Positions 1 to 6,216 of a stretch of DNA of 40,858 bases are shown here, piece by piece. The translations under genes and the position numbers were made by a program. Position 1 is the first letter of the stretch. Each line of letters begins with the position of its first letter. A model generated the notes under the pieces. That model had not been told where the DNA came from. It did no database searches and was given only the letters and a program-made list of their open reading frames with translations. Source of the stretch: a virus; the IMG/VR virus record IMGVR_UViG_3300030110_003554, positions 1 through 40,858 of that record, one strand, 5' to 3'.

Positions 1-3
1 AAA

Positions 4-297
4 ATGCGCCGAGACACACCGCCCACCTGCTCATGCAGCCGGCCCGCATCGTATGTTATCCCCCCCGAGGGATTCGTGCTTTGCTCGGTTTGCGCAGCAG
101 GTGAGTTAGATGCCATACCCCTCAACCCACGCCGGGACTTTTCCCGGTTGGGTGTGAGGGCCTCACATGTACGGGCGCGTGTTAGTGATACACTAGCCGC
201 CCGCCGTGAGAGACTGAATGCCGAGATGCCTTCAAAGGAAGGTGAAGAGTGGGCCGCCACGATAGCGGCTCTGATGGTCGGGGGTGGTGAATCGTGA
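4..297 (+). CDS. Small zinc-finger-like protein, unknown function
   Basis: A 97-residue protein I do not recognise. It has a CxC pair (C9, C11) and a CxxC pair (C27, C30), a spacing that would suit one structural zinc ion; the rest is Arg-rich and ends in a Gly-rich tail. The ATG lies three bases from the window edge, so an upstream start cannot be excluded. Its TGA overlaps the GTG of the next gene (GTGA), which suggests translational coupling. It belongs to a markedly GC-rich group of small genes (4-1640) unlike the rest of the window. Confidence 0.6.
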   Translation: MRRDTPPTCSCSRPASYVIPPEGFVLCSVCAAGELDAIPLNPRRDFSRLGVRASHVRARVSDTLAARRERLNAEMPSKEGEEWAATIAALMVGGGES

Positions 298-500
298 GCA
301 GCCCCGTCATTAGATGCCGTGGAGGGTTGGAGTGGTGCGACTATCACTTTCACCTAGAAGACGCCTGTTTCATTTTCCCCCATAGGACCGGGAAGACTTG
401 GGACGGGAAGACACTGGACGAGTACGGCTCCCCTCTGTGGATTCTTGATGATGACTATCCCGAAAAGTGCCCTAACTGTAAGAGGGGGTGTCTCGCATGA
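294..500 (+). CDS. Small hypothetical protein with C-terminal CxxC
   Basis: A 68-residue acidic and aromatic-rich protein starting at a GTG that overlaps the preceding stop by 4 bases. It carries single Cys residues in the first half and a CPNC pair followed by another Cys near the C-terminus, so metal binding is possible. The stop overlaps the next ATG as ATGA. No family is recognised. The tight head-to-tail overlaps on both sides are the main argument that it is real. Confidence 0.6.
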   Translation: MSSPVIRCRGGLEWCDYHFHLEDACFIFPHRTGKTWDGKTLDEYGSPLWILDDDYPEKCPNCKRGCLA

Positions 501-946
501 GCAAGCGAGTCATCACCAAGGGGGCCAAGGGCGACAGCCGCGCCAAGGGGAACAGCGGCGGCTCCGGCCGGGGCAACATCAAGAGGCGGCCGTGCGGCTG
601 CCCATCCCGACAGCATTACAAGACGTGCGTGTTGTCGCGGTCGTACTCTGACCGGAAGGGGAACACAAACCACGCCACCAGCGACGCGGAGCAAATGACG
701 CTCGCGGCGGCAGCCGCCCAAAGACGGGCAAAAATAGCAAGGGCAGCAGCGGCAAGAAAGCGAGCGGCCCGCCGAAAGAAAAAGACCGGGTGGGATTGGG
801 CACTAGTCTCAATCCTACCTCCGGGCATCATACACGGCAGATACGCGGCGTGTGTGAGGTGCAAGGGTCGCGGCCCGTTGCACGTCATGAGCCGAGTCAA
901 TCCCAAGGACTATTCACAAGCCGTGTGCGGGGGGTGTGAGTCATGA
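497..946 (+). CDS. Basic Cys-rich protein, possible nucleic-acid binder
   Basis: A 149-residue protein, very rich in Lys, Arg, Gly and Ala. An N-terminal Gly/Lys-rich segment leads to a CxC motif, the centre is an Ala/Arg/Lys helix (roughly residues 65-95), and the C-terminal part has CxxC pairs near residues 118-121 and 144-147. The charge and paired Cys suggest a nucleic-acid-binding zinc protein; this is inference. I prefer the ATG at 497, which forms ATGA with the previous stop and has a GAGGGGG-type ribosome binding site, over the GTG at 488. It overlaps the next gene by 4 bases. Confidence 0.6.
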   Translation: MSKRVITKGAKGDSRAKGNSGGSGRGNIKRRPCGCPSRQHYKTCVLSRSYSDRKGNTNHATSDAEQMTLAAAAAQRRAKIARAAAARKRAARRKKKTGWDWALVSILPPGIIHGRYAACVRCKGRGPLHVMSRVNPKDYSQAVCGGCES

Positions 947-1212
947 GAAAAACGCGAAGGCTGATGAAAAAATCATCACGGTGGCAAATCGAAAGAGCGC
1001 GGCAAATGGTCTTAGAAATTACCGACTACTGGCCCACCGCAGAAAAATTTCACGAATCCCTGCTAGCCGTCAGAAAGTGGGATAGGGCGCAAGGATACCG
1101 CAGGTGTCCGACCGATTACCTGCCGATATTTTGCATAGGTGAGGCGTCTTTGGATTACAAGGATTGGTATGATTGGTGGGTGGAAGGACGTATAGAGGAG
1201 GTGGAAGCGTGA
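943..1212 (+). CDS. Small hypothetical protein
   Basis: An 89-residue protein with a basic N-terminus (MRKTRRLMKKSSR), a Trp/Tyr-rich middle and an acidic C-terminus. No family recognised. It starts within an ATGA overlap with the previous gene and ends within a GTGA overlap with the next, so it is part of one polycistronic unit. The acidic end is encoded partly by the GAGGAGGTGG ribosome binding site of the following gene, a feature shared by many genes in this window. Confidence 0.6.
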   Translation: MRKTRRLMKKSSRWQIERARQMVLEITDYWPTAEKFHESLLAVRKWDRAQGYRRCPTDYLPIFCIGEASLDYKDWYDWWVEGRIEEVEA

Positions 1213-1469
1213 GCAGGGCAGAAGACCGAAAGAGAGGCGTCCGACGCTTCCGCCGCCTCCTCGGCCGTGACCCCGAAGAGTTCGCCCACGACTTCATCAT
1301 GAAGCCGCAGAGCGTACACGCGAGGGCAGAGTTAGCAGGGATGCTGTACCCGGAAGAGATGGTAGCACATCGACGGCTCAAGGGGGAGGACGAGTCGGGT
1401 AGGTCACGCCGAAGACTGACAGACTATGAGAGGGATGCAATCGAAAAACACAAGGAGGGGGAGGAGTGA
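1209..1469 (+). CDS. Small Arg/Glu-rich hypothetical protein
   Basis: An 86-residue, highly charged protein beginning with GTG at 1209, which overlaps the preceding TGA and follows a GAGGAGGTGG ribosome binding site. An in-frame GTG further upstream at 1173 would overlap the neighbour extensively and is less likely. Predicted to be mostly helical, with a basic N-terminal third and an acidic tail. No function can be assigned. Confidence 0.6.
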   Translation: MSRAEDRKRGVRRFRRLLGRDPEEFAHDFIMKPQSVHARAELAGMLYPEEMVAHRRLKGEDESGRSRRRLTDYERDAIEKHKEGEE

Positions 1470-1639
1470 GAGACTCAGAGAAATATGTTACGCTTGAGAT
1501 TTCCACTGCTCCCCTCGGCGCACGATGTTGTATATGTTACGTGCGAGCAGACAGTAGATACGTGATGCTCAACAGGCAGACCCGCGAGAGATATGTTACG
1601 TACCGATGCGTCACCTGCCCACGCGAGGAGGAGGAGTGA
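1466..1639 (+). CDS. 57-residue zinc-ribbon-like mini-protein
   Basis: A short frame that starts at GTG in another GTGA overlap and ends PREEEE. It has a CCIC cluster in the first half and a CVTC pair near the end, the usual look of a small zinc ribbon. Two in-frame copies of the 9-base repeat are read as Tyr-Val-Thr. That repeat array begins inside this gene, so coding and repeat functions overlap. No homologue recognised; support rests on the overlap, the upstream GGAGG and the Cys pairs. Confidence 0.5.
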   Translation: MRDSEKYVTLEISTAPLGARCCICYVRADSRYVMLNRQTRERYVTYRCVTCPREEEE

Positions 1640-1814
1640 GATATATGTTACGCTCTCTTTTTTTATCCCCAGTAATTGCGTAACATAATTTTGGGCTCCT
1701 GTAACTACGTAACATAAAAGAGAGAAGATTATGCGTAACATATATTTGAGACTTTGTGCGCGTAGAAAAAGAAAAGCGTAACATAAAATAAACTTCTGAG
1801 AAAAGCGTAACATA
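1484..1814 (+). repeat. Iteron-like array, nine copies in two opposed blocks
   Basis: Nine perfect copies of a 9-base word. TATGTTACG occurs at 1484, 1533, 1592 and 1644; its complement CGTAACATA occurs at 1679, 1708, 1734, 1777 and 1806. Spacing is 49-59 bases in the first block and 26-43 in the second. Chance would give roughly 0.3 copies of a given 9-mer on both strands of the whole window. The second block lies in AT-rich non-coding DNA (1640-1870). Candidate roles are replication origin, partition site or multi-site operator. One further exact copy is at 2819 and a stray one at 20795. Confidence 0.85.
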
Positions 1815-1820
1815 ATAAGT

Positions 1821-1850
1821 AAAACTCACCGAAGCAAAAGCATTAAGTAG
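1821..1850 (+). promoter_or_regulatory. Recurrent viral promoter, copy P1
   Basis: Contains AAACTCACC, then GAAGCAAAAG, then an A/T core ATTAAG. This is the first of nine copies. The ATTA core begins 29 bases before the ATG at 1871. The last repeat of the iteron array ends 6 bases upstream. I read the purine-rich middle as BRE-like and the A/T core as a TATA-box equivalent; the conserved AAACTCACC element upstream is not a standard archaeal promoter part. Confidence 0.75.
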
Positions 1851-1870
1851 TTGAGAAAAAAAGGAGTTTC

Positions 1871-2002
1871 ATGGCGGAAAAGACCCGAACCATTAGCAAG
1901 ATACCAAAGGCTGACCTGAACGACTGGGGCTACCCCTCAAGTCCTAACTGGACTTTTGTGGGCTTCTCAAAGGGAGCATCCCGATGGAGGGACAACCGAT
2001 GA
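1871..2002 (+). CDS. 43-residue hypothetical protein, first gene after P1
   Basis: A short frame headed by an AAGGAG ribosome binding site and starting 29 bases after the A/T core of P1. The sequence is soluble, with Trp- and Ser-rich stretches (WGYPSSPNW) and a basic end. Its TGA overlaps the next ATG (ATGA at 1999). Position directly behind a promoter and a good binding site make it credible in spite of its length. No function known. Confidence 0.55.
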   Translation: MAEKTRTISKIPKADLNDWGYPSSPNWTFVGFSKGASRWRDNR

Positions 2003-2208
2003 TAGTCGATTATGACGACATCCTAGCAGACCTACTGGAAGAGAACAAGATGCTCAAGGAGTACCTTGACAGGGCAAACAGGGCCCTAGACCTTCTCATG
2101 AATCACGAGATTGAAAAGGGTTCAGCATACAATGGACTACAATCTACCATTGATGCTCTCAACTACATCAAGACAAGGAGGAATAGAAATGGAGAAAACG
2201 AAGAATGA
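1999..2208 (+). CDS. Small coiled-coil-like protein
   Basis: A 69-residue protein with regularly spaced Leu in the first half, probably a helical or coiled-coil oligomer. I chose the ATG at 1999 because it overlaps the preceding stop and sits 8 bases after GGAGG; an in-frame ATG at 1984 is an alternative. The end overlaps the next gene by 20 bases, in a region that also supplies its AAGGAGG binding site. It resembles 3488-3688 in size and general character (Leu-rich, LLxENxxL-like pattern), which could be distant kinship. Confidence 0.6.
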   Translation: MIVDYDDILADLLEENKMLKEYLDRANRALDLLMNHEIEKGSAYNGLQSTIDALNYIKTRRNRNGENEE

Positions 2209-2413
2209 AAAAGCATACAACGAAGAATGGTCAGGGTACTACGAGTACCTTGAAGCACTGAGGCAATCGGGCATAACTAATATGTTCGGTGCGGCCCCGT
2301 TCCTGATGAACGGTTACGGCATGTCCGAAGGCGAGGCTAATAATGTATTGGTTTCGTGGATGGAGAACTACGATGCCCTCGTTTCCGATGGTGTGATATC
2401 TAGGGAGGCGTGA
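2189..2413 (+). CDS. Small acidic hypothetical protein
   Basis: A 74-residue acidic protein rich in Tyr, Asn and Gly. The start at 2189 is set by AAGGAGG seven bases upstream; the longer frame back to 2111 would run far into the previous gene. Nothing in the sequence identifies a family. It is the third gene of the P1 unit. Confidence 0.6.
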   Translation: MEKTKNEKAYNEEWSGYYEYLEALRQSGITNMFGAAPFLMNGYGMSEGEANNVLVSWMENYDALVSDGVISREA

Positions 2414-2415
2414 GA

Positions 2416-2694
2416 ATGAAGGTGGAAAACATGAGAACCGCGAGCGGGGGATATGCGGCCAATCAGTTCATAATACAGACTAATGACGGCGTAACCTTCC
2501 AATCTTACAGCAGCAAAGTAGCAACGAAGGCGGGGGGCCTTGGAGATTTGAAGTACGGAACCGTCACCCTGTATGAACCCTACTGGGATTTTTACAGCGC
2601 GACAACTAACCGCTACCTATTGCAGTTCTTGAACGAGGACAGCATAAAGGATGTTAGGGCCAAGGTAAAGTCGGGCGAATATTTGACCGCTTGA
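2416..2694 (+). CDS. DUF8033-like small phage protein
   Basis: A 92-residue protein predicted to be mainly beta. The central pattern NQFIIQTNDG..FQSYSS..A, followed by WDFYSATTNRYLLQFL, recalls a small domain found in many phage proteins (DUF8033, from memory; a profile search should decide). Function of that family is unknown. I chose the ATG at 2416, 7 bases after TAGGGAGG, rather than the GTG at 2410 that abuts the binding site. It is the last gene of the P1 unit and is followed by a hairpin with a T-run. Confidence 0.6.
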   Translation: MKVENMRTASGGYAANQFIIQTNDGVTFQSYSSKVATKAGGLGDLKYGTVTLYEPYWDFYSATTNRYLLQFLNEDSIKDVRAKVKSGEYLTA

Positions 2695-2707
2695 TTACGT
2701 AAATGGG

Positions 2708-2743
2708 TTGGGGGGCTTCGGCTCCCCAATCCTAATTTTTTTT
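2708..2743 (+). terminator. Hairpin with TTCG loop and T-run
   Basis: TTGGGGGGC at 2708-2716 pairs with GCTCCCCAA at 2721-2729 around a TTCG tetraloop (nine pairs, one G-T). A run of eight T follows at 2736-2743. It lies directly after the last gene of the P1 unit and before promoter P2, where a transcription terminator is expected. Confidence 0.8.
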
Positions 2744-2818
2744 GGTCGTTTATGGGAGTAACATAAAAACCGGTTGCAGAAAATGAAAATTCATCCACCA
2801 AGAAAACTAATAGAGAAA

Positions 2819-2864
2819 CGTAACATAAATGATAAAACTCACCAAACCGAAAGGTATATTAACT
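2819..2864 (+). promoter_or_regulatory. Promoter copy P2 with upstream iteron
   Basis: CGTAACATA (2819-2827), a 6-base gap, then AAAACTCACC (from 2834), AAACCGAAAGG and the core TATATTAACT. Spacing and order repeat those at P1. A partial repeat (GTAACATA) lies at 2758. The core ATTA is 39 bases before the ATG at 2897. From AAAACTCACC to the core it is almost identical to P3 at 3690. Confidence 0.8.
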
Positions 2865-2896
2865 AGCGATTCCTAGTATATTTGAGGACGAGAAGA

Positions 2897-3214
2897 ATGA
2901 CGCATGAAGCAGAGAAACTATTTGAGACATTGCATGAACTCTACCAAACAGTGGAAGACCAAACCCGCCAAATTGAAAGTTTGCGGGAAATACATGTTTT
3001 ACTGGCAGAGGCACAGCAACGAACCAAAGAGAACTACCTACAAATGAGATACAACCTGACTTGCGTAGCGGCGCAAATTTATATGAATGAGAATGGCGAC
3101 CCCTACGACCACACGGAACTGATGGATTTTTGCATGGCAGCGATTGGGGAGCCGGATGATATGTCAGGTGAGTTAGGCGAGTTGATAAGTGAATGGGGGG
3201 ATAGATATGAGTGA
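2897..3214 (+). CDS. Helical hypothetical protein
   Basis: A 105-residue, largely helical acidic protein, with a Glu/Gln-rich first half that could form a coiled coil. First gene after P2. I prefer the ATG at 2897 (preceded by GAGGACGAG) over the TTG at 2882. It overlaps the next gene by 8 bases. No function assigned. Confidence 0.6.
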   Translation: MTHEAEKLFETLHELYQTVEDQTRQIESLREIHVLLAEAQQRTKENYLQMRYNLTCVAAQIYMNENGDPYDHTELMDFCMAAIGEPDDMSGELGELISEWGDRYE

Positions 3215-3491
3215 ACTAAATGAAGAAGAAATGATGCAAGGATTTGGGAGAAATGCGGAAAGACTTACTCCTGAGGAATTGAAAAAGGAAGCACAGAGAA
3301 TGTTAGATGAGTATGAGAAATTTGCAGGGGCTATGTCCGAATTCATAGAGATAAGCCCATTTGTTTTCCCCGAAGAACACGATAGAATCAATGATTTATT
3401 CAGCACAATAGAACAAAGATTGGAAGATACTAGCGGTCTTACCGCAGAGATGGAAGAGGAAGATAGACAAAGGGGGTGTGAGGGCCAATGA
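3207..3491 (+). CDS. Acidic helical hypothetical protein
   Basis: A 94-residue, Glu- and Met-rich protein with heptad-like helices. The ATG at 3207 is preceded by a GGGGGG purine run and overlaps the previous gene by 8 bases. The stop overlaps the next start (ATGA at 3488). Its strong negative charge could mimic DNA, as many small early viral inhibitors do, but the sequence offers no specific evidence for this. Confidence 0.6.
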   Translation: MSELNEEEMMQGFGRNAERLTPEELKKEAQRMLDEYEKFAGAMSEFIEISPFVFPEEHDRINDLFSTIEQRLEDTSGLTAEMEEEDRQRGCEGQ

Positions 3492-3688
3492 CGGATATAG
3501 AGGAGAAGTACCTTTGGAAATTACAGGCGGAGAACCGACTGCTAACACAGTTCATGAATTATATCATCAACTCGGTGCGGAACAGTGGACCGGAGGGATT
3601 CACCGTAACCCCCGAACAGATGGAAAGATTGATGGAGGACTACTATGGAAAAATTGGTGAAATCCGGTTCGGCATTACATCGGAATAG
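3488..3688 (+). CDS. Small hypothetical protein
   Basis: A 66-residue protein with an amphipathic N-terminal helix containing QAENRLLTQFMNYI. Starts in an ATGA overlap after GGGGGTGTGAGG. Its last codons run into promoter P3, so the P2 unit ends where the P3 unit begins. It may be distantly related to 1999-2208 by its Leu-rich helical start. Function unknown. Confidence 0.55.
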   Translation: MTDIEEKYLWKLQAENRLLTQFMNYIINSVRNSGPEGFTVTPEQMERLMEDYYGKIGEIRFGITSE

Positions 3689-3689
3689 T

Positions 3690-3720
3690 AAAACTCACCA
3701 AAGCGAAAGGTATATTAACT
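3690..3720 (+). promoter_or_regulatory. Promoter copy P3
   Basis: AAAACTCACC, then AAAGCGAAAGG, then TATATTAACT. It differs from P2 at one position across about 33 bases. The ATTA core is 46 bases before the ArdC-like gene, leaving room for a short leader that contains AGGAGGAAG. No iteron copy lies upstream, unlike P1 and P2. Confidence 0.75.
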
Positions 3721-3759
3721 AGCAAGTACAGGACAATATGAGAGCAAGGAGGAAGAAGT

Positions 3760-4821
3760 ATGATAGCAAAGGAAGTGAAAAAGATGACAGCGAAAGAGAG
3801 AGCCAAGAACGCTCACAAGAAGGTGGCCGGTGTAATAACCGACCAACTCAAGAGGGGCGTCCGTCCTTGGCAAAAGCCATGGGACGGAGCCGGAGCACTA
3901 CTTGATGGGCTACCCATCAGGGCATCAACCGGTTCAAAGAAGACCCCTTACAAGGGCATAAATGTATGGTCTTTGATGTTATTCAAGTCTAGTGAGGGGT
4001 TCAAGAGTGATGAGTGGGGAACCTTCGACTTTTGGAAGAAGGAGTCAGCGAAGCATGCCGTCAAGAAGGGTGAGTTCAAGGAAGTCACGAAGAAGGATGG
4101 CGGAACATGGAAGAAGCCTACGGCTTACTATGGGGTCAAGAAGGGACAGGCATCTTTCCCGGTTGTCTTCTACGAAATGAAATCCTACACAAACGAAGTC
4201 GAAGACGAAAAGACCGGAGAAAAGAAGAGGGAGACGCGGAGCGTTTGGATTCAGCGGTTCTTCATGGTGTTCAACAAGTCTCAGACAGGGCTGCCGATTC
4301 CCAAGAAGAAGAAGCCCACCAAGAAGGAAACCGAAACGGCCAAGACCGAAGCAGAGGAGCATATTGATTCTCTCTTGAAGGAACACAAGATAGACTTCCG
4401 CGAGGGAGGAGGCTCCGCCTTCTATAACATGGCAGTAGATTATATCCAAGTACCGGAAAGGAAGCACTTCAAGACCCCGACGGGTCGATGTGCTACCATC
4501 TCTCATGAGATGGCTCACTGGACGGGACATCCCGAAAGACTAGATAGAGATATGTCGGGTCGGTTCGGTAGTGAGGATTATGCTTACGAGGAATTGGTGG
4601 CGGAGATGTCGGCCTCGATGATGTGCATAGCCCTAGGTATCGAAGATACCTCCATAGAGGAGAATATGGAAAACCACGCGGCGTACATGAAGTCATGGCT
4701 GAAAGCCATCAAGGATGCCAAGGACGACGGACAGAAGTTTATCTTCTCGGCGGCTTCCAAGGCTCAGAAGGTTTGCGAGTACCTACTCCCCGAATACTTC
4801 GGGGTGGAGGCCAAGGAGTGA
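3760..4821 (+). CDS. ardC: ArdC-like antirestriction protein (ssDNA-binding plus zincin)
   Basis: A 353-residue protein with the two-part ArdC layout. The N-terminal domain (about residues 10-175, starting MTAKERAKN and containing W70, the KGINVW patch and WKK repeats) corresponds to the single-strand-DNA-binding part. The C-terminal part is a metallopeptidase-like domain with HEMAH at 249-253 and EELVAE at 277-282, the expected zinc ligands and catalytic Glu. A Lys-rich linker lies at 181-195. Plasmid ArdC proteins protect incoming DNA from restriction; the same role during infection is inferred. It is the only gene between P3 and the 4831 hairpin, so it may be transcribed alone. ATG chosen after AGGAGGAAG. 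Confidence 0.85.
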   Translation: MIAKEVKKMTAKERAKNAHKKVAGVITDQLKRGVRPWQKPWDGAGALLDGLPIRASTGSKKTPYKGINVWSLMLFKSSEGFKSDEWGTFDFWKKESAKHAVKKGEFKEVTKKDGGTWKKPTAYYGVKKGQASFPVVFYEMKSYTNEVEDEKTGEKKRETRSVWIQRFFMVFNKSQTGLPIPKKKKPTKKETETAKTEAEEHIDSLLKEHKIDFREGGGSAFYNMAVDYIQVPERKHFKTPTGRCATISHEMAHWTGHPERLDRDMSGRFGSEDYAYEELVAEMSASMMCIALGIEDTSIEENMENHAAYMKSWLKAIKDAKDDGQKFIFSAASKAQKVCEYLLPEYFGVEAKE

Positions 4822-4830
4822 GACTAGAAC

Positions 4831-4860
4831 GAGGGGGGGTCGGTCAGCCGGCCCTCCCTC
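4831..4860 (+). terminator. Strong 13-bp hairpin after ardC-like gene
   Basis: GAGGGGGGGTCGG (4831-4843) pairs throughout with CCGGCCCTCCCTC (4848-4860), with two G-T pairs, around a TCAG loop. It begins 9 bases after the stop codon and ends 25 bases before the next ATG. No T-run follows on the + strand, so it may be a processing or stabilising hairpin rather than a terminator. Confidence 0.6.
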
Positions 4861-4885
4861 CAAGATAGAAAAATAAGAAGGTGAA

Positions 4886-5338
4886 ATGATGATAAACATA
4901 TTGAGTAGAGAGCAGTTTGAAGAAGAAAACCCCGGTAGGGATTATGACGATTGGTATTATGAGTCCATAAGATTTCGATACCATCCCAACAAAACCAAGA
5001 TTCTGAGACGAAACACGGAAAGGATTGGATTGGAGTGGAAGACCGACTACACCGGGAAGCAGTATCAGACATGGCCCGCCATGATACAGGAAGAAGTGGA
5101 GAATGTATGGAAGTGGTCACAAACCATAGACACCGGAGGCTACTGGGAATTCTATGATGTCGAGAGGGACGGCCATAGATTACTAAATAGATGCTCATGT
5201 AACAGTGAGCAGTTTGTCGCATACATGTGGAATAATAATACAAAAGAGAGAGAGGAGATGGAATGCCCTCACTGTTGGTTAAAGGCGGAACAAGAAGATG
5301 AATGCAGTCCTTACTACATAGGAGATGAAGAACAATGA
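4886..5338 (+). CDS. Hypothetical protein with C-terminal zinc-ribbon Cys
   Basis: A 150-residue acidic protein rich in Tyr and Trp. In the C-terminal third a CSC motif (near residues 103-105) and a CPHC pair (near 127-130) could bind zinc. Nothing identifies a family. Two adjacent ATG codons follow GAAGGTGA; the first is given. The stop overlaps the next gene as ATGA. It lies downstream of the hairpin and has no copy of the recurrent promoter of its own. Confidence 0.65.
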   Translation: MMINILSREQFEEENPGRDYDDWYYESIRFRYHPNKTKILRRNTERIGLEWKTDYTGKQYQTWPAMIQEEVENVWKWSQTIDTGGYWEFYDVERDGHRLLNRCSCNSEQFVAYMWNNNTKEREEMECPHCWLKAEQEDECSPYYIGDEEQ

Positions 5339-5514
5339 GTTTTGACATCTTTGAGTATCATTATCCTTGCGACTACTGCAATCTATTATATCGTCCATAT
5401 ATAGGAAAGGGCCACGACTTGCATTACCAACAAGGCTTCGGTCAGATTGTAATTTGTTCTGATTGCGCCGGTCCCGAATACTTGGAGACACTCTATGGTG
5501 AGGTGATAGAATGA
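5335..5514 (+). CDS. 59-residue zinc-ribbon mini-protein
   Basis: A short protein with two clear pairs, CDYC near residues 12-15 and CSDC near 42-45. The roughly 26-residue gap is typical of small zinc ribbons. ATGA overlaps occur at both ends, which strongly support it as a gene. Many viral zinc ribbons act on transcription or translation, but no specific role can be read here. Confidence 0.65.
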   Translation: MSFDIFEYHYPCDYCNLLYRPYIGKGHDLHYQQGFGQIVICSDCAGPEYLETLYGEVIE

Positions 5515-5786
5515 GTGACAAGATGAAGTTTGAGAAAGACTTAGGATATGAGATTGAATTGAGACTGGCAGTTTGGGATGTAATGAACCATGAGGAAAGA
5601 ATGGAATTTATGGAACGACAACTAGATGCTACCTTTGAAGAAAAGCAAAGGCTTGAGAATGTTATTGAAGAGCAACGGTCGGAGTTAATCAAGCGCAGAG
5701 AGGACATCAAAAGGCTGATAGATGAGCCGGAATTAGCCTCGACACTTTACTATCAGTCCTTACCTTATCTCCAAGGAAGAAGATAA
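5511..5786 (+). CDS. Coiled-coil hypothetical protein
   Basis: A 91-residue, highly charged protein. From about residue 30 to 70 it shows a long helix with Glu, Arg and Leu at heptad-like spacing, so it is likely a coiled-coil dimer. Starts in an ATGA overlap; the stop codon lies inside the first bases of promoter P4. Function unknown. Confidence 0.6.
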   Translation: MSDKMKFEKDLGYEIELRLAVWDVMNHEERMEFMERQLDATFEEKQRLENVIEEQRSELIKRREDIKRLIDEPELASTLYYQSLPYLQGRR

Positions 5787-5813
5787 AACTCACCGAAACA
5801 AAAAGATTATAGG
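5785..5813 (+). promoter_or_regulatory. Promoter copy P4
   Basis: AAAACTCACC, then GAAACAAAAAG, then ATTATAGG. It begins on the last bases of the preceding gene. The ATTA core is 29 bases from the ATG at 5835, the same distance as at P1 and P9. Confidence 0.75.
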
Positions 5814-5834
5814 ATTGAAATAGGAGGAAAAACT

Positions 5835-5993
5835 ATGAGCAAACAGAGAAGTAGATACAACAAGGGAAAGAAAGTTAGAGGAGTGAACAAGTACAACGGG
5901 CAGTTGGGTTTTTGGAGAAAGACTCAGGTGGATAAGGTACTGAGTGCGACCGCTTACCGAATGTTACAGAAAATATACGAGGAGGAAGAGTGA
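5835..5993 (+). CDS. 52-residue basic protein
   Basis: A short basic protein with a Lys/Arg-rich first third (MSKQRSRYNKGKK), Trp at mid-length and an acidic EEEE end that reflects the next gene's ribosome binding site. It has a strong TAGGAGG site and lies 29 bases behind the P4 core. The basic N-terminus suggests nucleic-acid contact; this is a guess. Its stop shares one base with the next ATG. Confidence 0.6.
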   Translation: MSKQRSRYNKGKKVRGVNKYNGQLGFWRKTQVDKVLSATAYRMLQKIYEEEE

Positions 5994-6214
5994 TGTATAG
6001 AGATACTAATGCATTTGATGAAGGTTTTAGGCGCGAGTGGTTCTTACGACCCGAGATGAGAGAAGTAGACAGGGCGTGTTACGCGGCCTGTGGTATGTCC
6101 TTGCATACTGCTTGGACGAATGAGAGAGGGTGCTATGTGAGAGGCTCATGGATAAGTCCTTCACAAGTAGCGAGAGCAATAGCGGGACTCGTTTTTGATT
6201 GGGAGGAGTGGTGA
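5993..6214 (+). CDS. Small hypothetical protein
   Basis: A 73-residue protein with two nearby Cys (in ACYAACGM) and several Trp. The ATG at 5993 overlaps the preceding TGA by one base and is well spaced from GGAGGAAG; a GTG at 5990 is also in frame. No family recognised. Confidence 0.55.
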   Translation: MYRDTNAFDEGFRREWFLRPEMREVDRACYAACGMSLHTAWTNERGCYVRGSWISPSQVARAIAGLVFDWEEW

Positions 6215-6216
6215 GT

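Noticed and set aside
1484-1814. CRISPR-like array
   Set aside because: Repeat unit is only 9 bases, spacing is irregular and orientation reverses halfway.
1611-1829. Frames on the - strand across the iteron array (1475-1829)
   Set aside because: Their apparent repeats are only the translation of the 9-base repeats; no binding sites, and they run against the direction of all neighbours.
1821-1850. Reading the recurrent motif as a bacterial sigma-70 promoter
   Set aside because: The TATAGA-like core could pass as a -10 box, but no consistent -35 box lies 16-18 bases upstream and the replication genes are archaeal in type. Not fully excluded.
4045-4530. 161-codon frame on the - strand inside the ArdC-like gene
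   Set aside because: Fully inside a gene with clear domain motifs; Leu/Arg-rich translation typical of a shadow frame.
4824-5348. 174-codon frame on the - strand
   Set aside because: Runs antisense to two + strand genes with binding sites and overlaps; Ser/Leu/Tyr-rich translation and no matching neighbours on that strand.
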